From JAIUNP01 sp020161975 (GTDB lineage: Bacteria > Pseudomonadota > Alphaproteobacteria > Rhizobiales > Beijerinckiaceae), in contig DAIOGK010000014.1 in NCBI GenBank assembly GCA_036745275.1, positions 22,189 through 86,188 on the forward strand: 64,000 nucleotides of DNA, in the 5' to 3' direction. Positions 1-7,734 of the stretch are shown here, piece after piece. Numbering within the stretch: position 1 is the stretch's first letter; every line of letters begins with the position of its first letter. Under the pieces are notes generated by a model that saw nothing but the letters and a program-made list of their open reading frames with translations, was not told the DNA's origin and made no database searches. Both the position numbers and the translations under genes were made by a program.

Positions 1-2
1 GC

Positions 3-218
3 CTCTGGACCGTGCGGCTGCCGGCGATGCTGGCCTTTGCAGTCATGGATGCCCTGACAGCCGGGTATCTGGGGCTGTTGCTGTCTTACCATGCGGGCCT
101 CGCATCCGGGCCAACGATCATTCTGGTGGCAGGTGCCTTCTACCTCATTTCGATCATCGTCGGGCGTGCCGGTGGCATCGTGCGACAATTGCGGCCGCGG
201 AGCCACTTCAGGGCCTGA
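3..218 (+). CDS. znuB: Zinc/manganese ABC transporter permease, C-terminal fragment
   Basis: Only the last 71 codons lie in the window; the frame is open from base 3, so the gene begins upstream. The visible part holds two hydrophobic helices (roughly MLAFAVMDALTAGYLGLLL and IILVAGAFYLISIIVG) and a short basic cytoplasmic tail, as at the end of ABC-3 family metal permeases. In that family the protein forms the inner-membrane channel that receives metal from a periplasmic binding protein. Identification leans on the next gene, 24 bases downstream, which encodes a zinc-type binding protein. Zinc rather than manganese is inferred from that partner and from the CobW GTPase further on. The ATPase subunit must lie outside the window. 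Confidence 0.75.
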   Translation, partial: LWTVRLPAMLAFAVMDALTAGYLGLLLSYHAGLASGPTIILVAGAFYLISIIVGRAGGIVRQLRPRSHFRA

Positions 219-242
219 ACACCTCAACGAGAGGATTCCTCG

Positions 243-1160
243 ATGTTTGACAGACGGACTTTCATTGCCTTGATCGCTGCGACCGGCTCGACACAGTTCG
301 TCTATGCGCAAACGTCAACACCGCTCCCTGTGCTGGCGAGCTTCTCAATCCTCGGCGATATGGCGCGGCAGATCGGCGGCCCCCGCGTGGCGGTAACCGA
401 TATCGTTGGTGCCAATCAGGATGCGCATGGCTTCCAGCCCAGCCCCGATCACGTCAAGATGGTCGCGGGCGCGAAAGTCATCCTCGTCAACGGCTTTGGC
501 TATGAACCGTTCATTGCCCGGTTGATCAAAACCTCCGGCAGCAAGGTGCAGCCCACGGTCGTGAGCCGGGACGTCAAGCCGCTCGTCAAGGCAAAAGACT
601 CCGGTCACGGCCATGAACGCGAGCACGGCGGCGGTCACGATCCCCATGCCTGGCAGTCGATCAGTAACGCGAAACGTTATGCGGCAGCGATTGCCAGCGC
701 ATTCAGTGCAGCCGATCCTGCCGGTGCCGCTGATTATGGCAACAACCTGAAGGCCTATATCGTTCGCCTCGACACGCTGATTGCCGAGGCACAAGCAGTG
801 CTTGGTGCCATTCCGCAGGATAACCGCCTTCTGGTCACGACCCACGATTCCTTCCGCTATTTTGCTGCGGAGTTCGGCTTCAGGACGGCGGCGCTTCAGG
901 GGATTTCAGCGGAAAGCGAGCCGTCTGCTGCCGATATGGCGAAGATCATCCGTCAACTCCGGACGCTGAAGGCGCCGGCGGTGTTTATCGAAAATGTCTC
1001 CGATCCGCGCAAAATCGAGCAAATCGGCCGCGAATCGGGCGCAAAGGTCGGTGGCACACTCTATTCGGACGCGTTATCTCTGGCGAATGGTCCTGCGGCC
1101 ACCTATATCGACATGATGCGTCATAACGTGCGAGAGATCGCCAAGGTGCTGACTCCCTGA
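243..1160 (+). CDS. znuA: Zinc ABC transporter periplasmic substrate-binding protein (cluster A-I)
   Basis: 305 residues with an N-terminal signal ending near VYA-Q (residues 1-23). The fold is that of ZnuA/TroA-type binding proteins, which capture a divalent metal in the periplasm and pass it to the permease. Likely metal ligands are visible at H62 (QDAHGF), H135 (DPHAW), H201 (TTHDSF) and D276 (YSDALS). A His-rich loop at about 121-135 (GHGHEREHGGGHDPH), between the first two ligands, is typical of zinc-specific rather than manganese-specific members. It follows the permease by 24 bases with a GAGAGGA ribosome site, so they are co-transcribed. Zur control would be expected, but any Zur box lies upstream of the window. 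Confidence 0.88.
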   Translation: MFDRRTFIALIAATGSTQFVYAQTSTPLPVLASFSILGDMARQIGGPRVAVTDIVGANQDAHGFQPSPDHVKMVAGAKVILVNGFGYEPFIARLIKTSGSKVQPTVVSRDVKPLVKAKDSGHGHEREHGGGHDPHAWQSISNAKRYAAAIASAFSAADPAGAADYGNNLKAYIVRLDTLIAEAQAVLGAIPQDNRLLVTTHDSFRYFAAEFGFRTAALQGISAESEPSAADMAKIIRQLRTLKAPAVFIENVSDPRKIEQIGRESGAKVGGTLYSDALSLANGPAATYIDMMRHNVREIAKVLTP

Positions 1161-1190
1161 GGGTTGGCTGCCGCCACCCCAGAGATTGCC

Positions 1191-2153
1191 ATGGCCGAAA
1201 AAATTCCCGTCACCGTCCTCACCGGCTACCTTGGTGCCGGCAAGACAACGCTGCTGAACCGCATCCTGACGGAGAATCACGGTCGCCGCTATGCCGTCAT
1301 CGTCAACGAGTTTGGCGAGGTCGGCATCGACAACGATCTCGTCGTCGGTGCCGATGAGGAAGTGTTCGAGATGAACAACGGTTGCATCTGTTGCACCGTG
1401 CGCGGCGACCTGATTCGCATCATCGAAGGGTTGATGAAACGGAAGGGCAAGTTCGACGCCATCATCATCGAGACGACCGGCCTTGCCGACCCCGCCCCCG
1501 TTGCGCAGACCTTCTTTGTTGATCAGGACGTGCAGGACAGGGCCCGGCTCGATGCCATCATCACCGTTGCGGACGCCAAGTGGCTGTCGAGCCGCCTCAA
1601 GGATGCGCCGGAAGCCAAGAACCAGATCGCTTTTGCCGATGTTATCCTCGTCAACAAGACCGATCTTGTGACCGAAGCGGAACTCGCCGAGGTCGAGGCC
1701 CGCATCCGCGCCATCAATCCCTACGCTCGGCTGATCCGCACCGTGAAGTCGAATGTGCCCCTCTCCGAAATTCTGGATCGCGGTGCCTTCGATCTCGAAC
1801 GCGTGCTCGAACTCGAACCGGATTTTCTCGACGCCGGGCACCACCACCATCACGACGAGGACATGCAGTCGATGTCTGTAGAAATCGATGGTGATGTCGA
1901 TCCGGACAAATTCATGCCCTGGATCAACGATCTCGTGCAGCGCGACGGGCCGGATATCCTGCGCTCGAAGGGCATTCTTGCCTTCAAGGGAGAGCCAAAG
2001 CGGTTTGTCTATCAGGGCGTACACATGATCCTGGACGGGGATGTGCAGCGCGAATGGCGCTCCGATGAGAAGCGCACCTCGAAGATCGTGTTCATTGGTC
2101 GTAATCTGAAAAAGGACGAGATCCGCAAGGGCTTCCTCGCCTGCAAGGCGTAA
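1191..2153 (+). CDS. CobW/P47K-family GTPase, probable zinc metallochaperone
   Basis: 320 residues from ATG 1191; an in-frame TTG at 1164 would add nine residues but has no better ribosome site. COG0523 hallmarks: Walker A GYLGAGKTT (12-20), the metal-binding CICC motif (65-68, in NNGCICCTVRGD), the guanine-specificity motif NKTD (155-158), a five-histidine run at 217-221 followed by acidic residues, and a C-terminal CobW_C domain (about 230-315). COG0523 members deliver zinc or other metals to client enzymes using GTP. Placement 30 bases after znuA points to zinc rather than cobalamin synthesis, and no cob genes are nearby. The specific client is not evident. Confidence 0.88.
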   Translation: MAEKIPVTVLTGYLGAGKTTLLNRILTENHGRRYAVIVNEFGEVGIDNDLVVGADEEVFEMNNGCICCTVRGDLIRIIEGLMKRKGKFDAIIIETTGLADPAPVAQTFFVDQDVQDRARLDAIITVADAKWLSSRLKDAPEAKNQIAFADVILVNKTDLVTEAELAEVEARIRAINPYARLIRTVKSNVPLSEILDRGAFDLERVLELEPDFLDAGHHHHHDEDMQSMSVEIDGDVDPDKFMPWINDLVQRDGPDILRSKGILAFKGEPKRFVYQGVHMILDGDVQREWRSDEKRTSKIVFIGRNLKKDEIRKGFLACKA

Positions 2154-2156
2154 CCG

Positions 2157-3155
2157 ATGGCTGCGCCTGACAATACGCTGACGCAATACGTCACCGAATT
2201 TGACGCCGGCGCCCATGTCACGATGGCCGCTTTTCTCGGTGAATCCCCGGTCTTTGCGCTGGGCGACGGGGCGATTCTCGTGGGCAATCCGGATGCGCCG
2301 CGCCGGCTTGAAGCGCATGATGGTGCGGTGCTGGTCGCCGCGGCTGATGGCGAGCGTCTGCTCACCGGTGGCGATGATGGGCGCGTTATGCTGCTGGAGG
2401 GCGACAAAGCGCCCGCCGAGATTGCCCGTGAGACGGGCCGCTGGATTGACGCCGTGGCGCTTGGCCCCTCCGGCGCGACTGCCTGGAGCACCGGTAAAAC
2501 GGTCTCTGCCCGCGATGGCAAGGGCGCGCTCAAGACCTTCGCCGCGCCCTCATCCTCGCGCGGCCTCGCCTTTGCGCCCAAGGGCTATCGTCTTGCCATC
2601 GCCCATGCTGATGGCGCCAGCCTGTGGTTCCCGAATGTCGCGGCTCCGCCGGAGAGGCTCGAATGGAAGGGCGTCCATATCGATGTCACCTGGTCGCAGG
2701 ATGGGCGCTTTGTTGTCACCACGATGCAGGAAAACCAGTTGCACGGCTGGAAGCTGCCGGAAAAGACGCATATGCGCATGTCCGGCTATCCCGCGAAAAC
2801 CCGCTCTTTATCGTGGTCGGGCGATGGCAACTGGTTGGCCACCTCGGGCGCGGAAGCCGCGATCATCTGGCCTTTCGCCGGCAGCGGCCCAACCGGCAAG
2901 GCCCCGCGCGAATGCGGCGTCCGTCCGCGCCGTGTCAGCCGCACCACCTTCCACCCGAAGGCACTCGTGCTTGCGATCGGCTATGAGGATGGCCTGATCC
3001 TGCTCGTCCGTCTGACTGACGCGTCCGAACTGCTCGTGCGCAACGCGGGTCCGGGCGGGGCCATTACTGCGCTCGCGTGGGATGGGACGGGCAACCGAGT
3101 CGTGTTCGGTACCGATGATGGCAGGGCTGGCCTTCTGACATTGCCCGGGGGCTGA
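2157..3155 (+). CDS. WD40-repeat beta-propeller protein
   Basis: 332 residues, starting 3 bases after the CobW stop, so almost certainly translated with it. No signal peptide or membrane segment is seen; the product should be cytoplasmic. Degenerate WD40 blades are spaced about 40 residues apart, each with a hydrophobic-Ser-Asp/Gly-Asp pattern: EAHDGAVLVAAADGERLLTGGDDG, VTWSQDGRFVVTTMQ, SLSWSGDGNWLATSG, TTFHPKALVLAIGYEDG and ALAWDGTGNRVVFGTDDG. Canonical GH/WD dipeptides are mostly lost. WD40 propellers are protein-interaction platforms; the position suggests a partner of the CobW GTPase or of zinc homeostasis, but nothing in the sequence reveals a biochemical role. Confidence 0.8.
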   Translation: MAAPDNTLTQYVTEFDAGAHVTMAAFLGESPVFALGDGAILVGNPDAPRRLEAHDGAVLVAAADGERLLTGGDDGRVMLLEGDKAPAEIARETGRWIDAVALGPSGATAWSTGKTVSARDGKGALKTFAAPSSSRGLAFAPKGYRLAIAHADGASLWFPNVAAPPERLEWKGVHIDVTWSQDGRFVVTTMQENQLHGWKLPEKTHMRMSGYPAKTRSLSWSGDGNWLATSGAEAAIIWPFAGSGPTGKAPRECGVRPRRVSRTTFHPKALVLAIGYEDGLILLVRLTDASELLVRNAGPGGAITALAWDGTGNRVVFGTDDGRAGLLTLPGG

Positions 3156-3177
3156 GCCGGCAGACGGAGGATGTGCG

Positions 3178-3693
3178 ATGATTGGACGATTGTTGACAGG
3201 TGCAATGGTTGTCGCCAGTGGCTTGATCTTTTCGCAGGTTCCTGAATTTGCCCAGCAGTATCGGCAACGCATCGGTGGCGCCGTGGACGAACTCCGCGCT
3301 TTCGTCGAGCGGTTCGATGCCGATGCGGCAAGCGAGAACCTGACGCGCGAGGCGGCATTGCAGCGTCACCTGGCTTCGAGCGATGACCTCTTCCGCAAGC
3401 GCGGCATCTCGATGCGGAATACCATCGGGCGGCTTGACCGTCTGTCCACCCAGCAGGAGATCATGGCCAACGACAGCGCTTTCGTGCGCATTGTCTCACT
3501 GGTCACTGCGGGTGATCATGATCTGGCGAAAAAGACCCTCAATATCTACGAACCGGCCCTGCCAGTGACCACCGAGGGCGGTATCATGGCTCTGATCGGC
3601 GGGTTCGTCGGCTGGCTGATCGCGCGCCTCTTCGGTGCACCGAAGCGGATGCTGGACCGCCGGTTGGCATATCGCCGGCAATATGAGGCATGA
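3178..3693 (+). CDS. DUF2937-family membrane protein
   Basis: 171 residues. An N-terminal hydrophobic segment (1-19, MIGRLLTGAMVVASGLIFS) is followed by the pattern PEFAQQYRQRIGGAVDEL, which I recognise as the DUF2937 signature. A charged helical middle part (35-120) follows, then a C-terminal membrane segment (about 135-153, GGIMALIGGFVGWLIARLF). Both ends therefore anchor in the inner membrane with a helical domain between them. Last gene of the znuBA-cobW-WD40 run, 22 bases after the WD40 gene, and followed by a hairpin. The family has no established function; position is the only clue. Confidence 0.72.
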   Translation: MIGRLLTGAMVVASGLIFSQVPEFAQQYRQRIGGAVDELRAFVERFDADAASENLTREAALQRHLASSDDLFRKRGISMRNTIGRLDRLSTQQEIMANDSAFVRIVSLVTAGDHDLAKKTLNIYEPALPVTTEGGIMALIGGFVGWLIARLFGAPKRMLDRRLAYRRQYEA

Positions 3694-3699
3694 TGGGCT

Positions 3700-3727
3700 T
3701 TCGGGGGCCGTGGAACTGGCCCCCGAA
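3700..3727. terminator. Hairpin between convergent genes
   Basis: Perfect 10-bp inverted repeat TTCGGGGGCC / GGCCCCCGAA around an 8-base loop, placed between the DUF2937 stop (plus strand) and the homospermidine synthase stop (minus strand). There is no strong T-run on either side, so it may act as a weak bidirectional terminator or a 3' end stabiliser. Confidence 0.6.
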
Positions 3728-3744
3728 CGGTTGCGGGATTCGCC

Positions 3745-5178
3745 TTAACGCACCAGAATGTTCCGGAACTGCCAGGGGTCGGACCGGTCAAGATCCTCCC
3801 TGAACAGTGCTTCGCGGTTATCGAGGGGCGTCCAGTCCGTGTAATAACCAAGCACCGGGCCGAGATAGGGCATTTGCACCTCAAGACAGCGCTTGTAGTC
3901 CATCTCGTCGGCCTCGACGATGCCGGCCTTGGGGTTTTCAAGCGCCCAGACCATGCCGGCAAGCACGGCCGAAGTCACCTGAAGGCCCGTTGCGTTCTGG
4001 TAAGGCGCAATGCGCCGGGTTTCCTCGATGGAAAGCTGCGAACCGTACCAATACGCATTCTTGCCGTGTCCATAGAGCAGCACGCCGAGTTCATCGATGC
4101 CGTCGACGATCTCGTCTTCGTCGAGAATATGCCAGCTGGACTGGCGCACGCCGCCTGCGCCGAACATCTCGTGCAAGGAGAGAACCGCGTCATTGGCCGG
4201 ATGATAGGCATAATGGCAGGTGGGGCGGTAAACCGCCTTGCCGGCCCCGTCGCGCACCGTGAAATAGTCGGCGATCGAGATCGATTCGTTATGTGTGACA
4301 AGGAAGCCGTATTGCGCGCCCGGCGTTGGACACCAGGTGCGGACGCGCGTGTTCGCGCCCGGCTGGAGCAGGTAGATCGCGGCCTGGCAGCCCTTGTCGT
4401 GGGTTCGTCCGTTCTCCGGCATCCAGTTTTCATGCGTGCCCCAGCCAAGTTCAGCAGGCTGGAGCCCTTCCGAGACGAAGCCTTCCACCGACCAGGTGTT
4501 GACGAAGACATCCGCCGGCTTTGGTGACTTGGCGCGCTGGGTGTCGCGTTCGGCGATATGCACGCCCTTGACGCCCGCCGTCTGCATCAGCTTCGCCCAG
4601 TCCTCGCGGGTTTTCGGTTCGACATGGCTGATGCCAAGGTCGCGCGCGATGTTGACGAGGCCCTGCTTGACGAACCACGAGACCATGCCGGGGTTGGCGC
4701 CGCAGCAGGAGACAGCCGTGGTCTTGCCCACTGCTTTTGCCTTGGCCGCCATTGTTATTTCGCGCAGGGCGTAGTTGGAGCGCGCCTCGGGTCCTTTGCT
4801 CGAATCGAAGTAGAAGCCGACCCACGGCTCGTTCACCGTATCGATGTAGAAGGCGCCGATCTCCTGGCAGCAGGTCATGATATCGACCGAACCGGTATCG
4901 ACCGACAGATTAACGCAGAAACCCTGTCCGCCACCATTGGTCAGCAGCGGGCCGAGAAGCTCGCGATAATTGTCGCGCGTGACCGCCTGCTGGATGAAGC
5001 GGTAGCCCAGCTTTTCAACAAGCTCCCGATCCTTGTCTTCCGGGTCGATGACAACCAGCCGTGAGCGGTCGAACCTGAAATGCCGTTCGATCAGCGGCAG
5101 CGTGCCTTTGCCGATGGAGCCAAAGCCGATCATCACGATCGGGCCGGAAATCGAGCCATGAACAGGCCAGTCGGTCAT
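3745..5178 (-). CDS. hss: Homospermidine synthase
   Basis: 477 residues; the start ATG 5178 has a good GAGGA ribosome site 6 bases upstream. An N-terminal Rossmann motif GFGSIGKG (18-25) binds NAD, and the length and the block FYIDTVNEPWVGFYFD (about 110-125) are characteristic of bacterial homospermidine synthase. The enzyme uses NAD to couple two putrescines (or putrescine and spermidine) into sym-homospermidine, the main long polyamine of many Hyphomicrobiales. It belongs with the ornithine decarboxylase at 5942-7072 on the same strand, which supplies putrescine. A 91-base gap to the GNAT gene upstream leaves open whether all three share one transcript. Confidence 0.93.
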   Translation of the reverse strand: MTDWPVHGSISGPIVMIGFGSIGKGTLPLIERHFRFDRSRLVVIDPEDKDRELVEKLGYRFIQQAVTRDNYRELLGPLLTNGGGQGFCVNLSVDTGSVDIMTCCQEIGAFYIDTVNEPWVGFYFDSSKGPEARSNYALREITMAAKAKAVGKTTAVSCCGANPGMVSWFVKQGLVNIARDLGISHVEPKTREDWAKLMQTAGVKGVHIAERDTQRAKSPKPADVFVNTWSVEGFVSEGLQPAELGWGTHENWMPENGRTHDKGCQAAIYLLQPGANTRVRTWCPTPGAQYGFLVTHNESISIADYFTVRDGAGKAVYRPTCHYAYHPANDAVLSLHEMFGAGGVRQSSWHILDEDEIVDGIDELGVLLYGHGKNAYWYGSQLSIEETRRIAPYQNATGLQVTSAVLAGMVWALENPKAGIVEADEMDYKRCLEVQMPYLGPVLGYYTDWTPLDNREALFREDLDRSDPWQFRNILVR

Positions 5179-5269
5179 GTCAGGTCCTCACTACGTCTGA
5201 TCAAAGAAACATGCGACCGGGTTTTCAGGTCCCGGTCGCTGCGAGTCAAGGTAAGGGCGTGGAGAATCG

Positions 5270-5833
5270 TCAGTCGCTGAGGCGTTCCGAGGCGAGGCCG
5301 AACGGTGGATCCGCAAGCCCCGGCGCCACTGCGGGATCGATCGTCCCGGTCGCCCTCAGCAGTCCGCCGGCGCCGGCGAGTGCACCCGGTTGCAGTTCCA
5401 GCCCAAGAAAGCGCTCCGGCTGAACCCAGCCCGGCAGATCGAGATTGGAGGCAAGCGCCCGCGAAAAACCGAATCGCTTGTAATACGGCTCGTCGCCGAC
5501 GAGCAGCACTGCCGAATGTCCATAGGCGCCAGCCAGCGTCAGGCCGCGGCGCATCAGCTTGCCGCCAATGCCGAGCGCGCGATGGCTTTCCGCCACTGCG
5601 AGTGGCCCGAGCATCAAGGCCGGGCGACCATCACCGGTCTCGACGTGCCAGAAACGGAGCGTTCCGACGAGGGTTTCGCCATCGCGGGCGACAAGCGCAA
5701 GACCGCGGGCCGGCAAGCGCCCTTCGCGCAGCCGCTCGCAGGTCTTGGCATGCCGTTCCAGCCCGAAGGCTGCATCGAGCAGCGCCTCGCGCGCGGTAAC
5801 GTCCGAAAGGGATTCTTCGACAATGCGCAGCAT
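5270..5833 (-). CDS. GNAT-family N-acetyltransferase (YhbS-like)
   Basis: 187 residues from ATG 5833; the longer open frame upstream is rejected because its N-terminus has no family character. The acetyl-CoA motif A region reads LGPLAVAESHRALGIGGKLM (about 78-97), and YKRFGF (about 118-123) is the usual motif B of COG3153/YhbS-type acetyltransferases, here with a C-terminal extension of about 65 residues. Substrate unknown. It sits between ornithine decarboxylase and homospermidine synthase on the same strand, so a polyamine or related amine is a reasonable guess but only a guess. The stop lies 91 bases before the synthase start. Confidence 0.8.
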   Translation of the reverse strand: MLRIVEESLSDVTAREALLDAAFGLERHAKTCERLREGRLPARGLALVARDGETLVGTLRFWHVETGDGRPALMLGPLAVAESHRALGIGGKLMRRGLTLAGAYGHSAVLLVGDEPYYKRFGFSRALASNLDLPGWVQPERFLGLELQPGALAGAGGLLRATGTIDPAVAPGLADPPFGLASERLSD

Positions 5834-5941
5834 ATCGAAAGTCTCCTTCACCGAAGAGGAGACCCTCGCACCAGCCCCTCGCGGGGCCGCCGAACGGGAT
5901 GTGGGGGACATCCTCCCGGTCGGAACCGGGAGGGCGAACCG

Positions 5942-7072
5942 TCAGATGACGTACTGCTTCAGGCCCGGAATGCCGTTGAAGTTCTGCGACGAATAGGTCG
6001 TCGTATAGGCTCCGGTGCCCTCGATCAGCAGTTTGTCACCAATCTCGACAGAGAAAGGCAGCATGTACGGCTCCTTCTCATAGAGAACGTCCACCGAATC
6101 GCAGGTCGGGCCGGCGATGATGAACGCTTCGAGATCGTCGCCATCGCGCGGCGTGCGGATCGGATAGCGGATCGCCTCATCCATCGTCTCGGCCAGGCCG
6201 TGGAACTTGCCGATGTCGAGATAGAGCCAGCGCACCTTGTCGGTGTCCGACTTCTTCGACACGAGCACGACCTCGGTTTCGATGATGCCGGCATTGCCGA
6301 CCATGCCGCGGCCCGGCTCGATGATCGTCTCCGGGATGCGGTTGCCGAAATGCTTGCGCAAGGACGCGAAAATCGCCTGCCCATAGGACGGAACGCCCGG
6401 GATCTCCTTGAGATACTTGGTCGGGAAGCCGCCGCCGAGGTTGACCATCGAGAGCGTGATGCCCCGGTCCTGCATCTCGCGGAAGATCCACGCCGCCGAT
6501 TCGAGCGCACTGTCCCAGGCCTGCGGGTTGCGCTGCTGCGAACCCACATGGAACGACACGCCGTAGGCAACCAGGCCGTGGCGATGGGCATGTTCCAGAA
6601 CGCGCGGCGCCATCGCCGGCTCACAGCCGAACTTGCGCGACAGCGGCCATTCGGCATCCTTGCCATCGGCGAGGATACGGCAGAACACCTTCGAGCCCGG
6701 GGCGACGCGCGCCACTTTGTCGACCTCAGCCTCGCAATCGACGGCAAAAAGCCGCACGCCGCGCTCGTAGGCCTTCTCGATGTCGCGTTCCTTCTTGATC
6801 GTGTTGCCGAAGGAAATGCGGTCGGCGGTCGCGCCGGTCGCCAGCACTTCCTCGATCTCGCCCAGCGAGGCGCAATCAAAGCAGGAGCCGAGCTTGGCCA
6901 GGAGCTCAAGGATCTCATAGGCCGGGTTGGCCTTGACGGCGTAAAACACGCGCGTGTCGGGCAGGGCCTTGGCAAAGGTCAGGTAATTGTCGCGCACGAC
7001 ATCAAGATCAACGACCACGCAGGGGCCGTCATCACGTCGGGTGCGGAGAAACTCGCGAATGCGGTTCGTCAT
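5942..7072 (-). CDS. odc: Ornithine/lysine decarboxylase (group IV PLP, alanine racemase fold)
   Basis: 376 residues from ATG 7072. PLP lysine K48 lies in FYAVKANP; the glycine-rich phosphate site is in EPGRGMVG; the active-site cysteine of the eukaryotic-type ODC family is C324 in GPTCDSVD, and HVGSQQ precedes them. Length (about 376) matches the alphaproteobacterial ornithine/lysine decarboxylases rather than the large AAT-fold SpeC/SpeF type. It makes putrescine (and perhaps cadaverine) in the cytoplasm, feeding the downstream homospermidine synthase. The sequence upstream of 7072 in this frame has no homologous character. A 660-base leader region with a CtrA box precedes it. Confidence 0.92.
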   Translation of the reverse strand: MTNRIREFLRTRRDDGPCVVVDLDVVRDNYLTFAKALPDTRVFYAVKANPAYEILELLAKLGSCFDCASLGEIEEVLATGATADRISFGNTIKKERDIEKAYERGVRLFAVDCEAEVDKVARVAPGSKVFCRILADGKDAEWPLSRKFGCEPAMAPRVLEHAHRHGLVAYGVSFHVGSQQRNPQAWDSALESAAWIFREMQDRGITLSMVNLGGGFPTKYLKEIPGVPSYGQAIFASLRKHFGNRIPETIIEPGRGMVGNAGIIETEVVLVSKKSDTDKVRWLYLDIGKFHGLAETMDEAIRYPIRTPRDGDDLEAFIIAGPTCDSVDVLYEKEPYMLPFSVEIGDKLLIEGTGAYTTTYSSQNFNGIPGLKQYVI

Positions 7073-7237
7073 GGCAGCATCCCCTTCCAGTCCCTCTGGA
7101 CCGGATCTGGCGAAAACAAGAGTTCGGGGGAGTTTGGCAGGGCCTTGCGCGATGGAGACGCAAAGCCAGCGGTCATTCCCCGATGCCGGCTCCCGCGAAG
7201 GAGCCGACGGTGCTGCGCCGTTTGACGGTTTCGCTCC

Positions 7238-7256
7238 GGTTAACGGTCCGTTAACC
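7238..7256. promoter_or_regulatory. Probable CtrA-binding box
   Basis: GGTTAACGGTCCGTTAACC: 9-bp arms around a single T, containing TTAA-N7-TTAACC on both strands, which equals the full CtrA consensus TTAA-N7-TTAA(C). It lies 166 bases upstream of odc and 479 bases upstream of the glucan gene. Match seen directly; occupancy by CtrA is inference. Confidence 0.6.
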
Positions 7257-7610
7257 AGAGAGATGACACGCCATCGTTTGGTGGGGAAACCCCGCCGCAC
7301 GCCCGGCAAGATGGACAAGCCTCTTCAGTTCGCCGGACTTGGAACCCGGCAGAGACCAAAAAAGCCCGCTCCGTCGTTGCTTTGAGCTGCGTCACCCGCT
7401 TCGGGCGGGGCCGCCGGTTCGCCTCCGGCTGCTGGTCCGTATTCAGCGAGGAATGCCTGAGCGGCTTCCTCCCAAACGACTGGCGTTTTTCCGGCCTCTT
7501 GTCCGGAGATCCACCGACCAGCACGCAACCACAGGCACGTGCGAAATTGGGCAGGACCGCTATACGGTCGATTGCCCTTCGCCACAAGAAAAAATGTGCT
7601 CCCTGACCAA

Positions 7611-7654
7611 AATTTAACCCAGGCCTGTGAACAGCGTCACGCGATGGTTAAATT
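7611..7654. promoter_or_regulatory. Inverted repeat upstream of the glucan gene
   Basis: AATTTAACC (7611-7619) and its exact complement GGTTAAATT (7646-7654), 26 bases apart, 81 bases before the GTG start of the glucan gene. Could be a split operator or a cruciform; no protein can be assigned. Confidence 0.35.
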
Positions 7655-7734
7655 GTCTGGCCATGCGTCGCTCTTGACGCGATGCAGTGCGCCAGCCACA
7701 TCTGAACCAATGCCCTTTCCCACGGAAATCTGAC

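Larger units (their letters stand above)
7073..7734. other. Long intergenic/leader region between odc and the glucan gene
   Basis: 662 bases without a convincing gene. It contains the CtrA-type palindrome at 7238-7256, a CCCGC/GCGGG hairpin and a GCCGG/CCGGC hairpin near 7394-7430, a T-run on the minus strand (7358-7363), and an inverted repeat AATTTAACC...GGTTAAATT at 7611-7654. Short open frames on the minus strand (for example 7325-7585) have no recognisable character. Because a structured RNA called the speF motif is known upstream of alphaproteobacterial ornithine decarboxylase genes, the part adjoining odc may be such a leader, but I could not match it to a remembered consensus. Confidence 0.5.

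Noticed and set aside
1164..1190. Upstream TTG start for the CobW gene
   Set aside because: Adds nine residues without family similarity and no better ribosome site than ATG 1191.
5390..7225. 611-codon plus-strand open frame over the GNAT and odc genes
   Set aside because: Antisense to two recognised enzymes; composition is that of a complement frame.
7325..7585. Small minus-strand open frames in the odc leader
   Set aside because: No ribosome site, no recognisable family, and the region carries regulatory-looking structure; a leader peptide is possible but unsupported.
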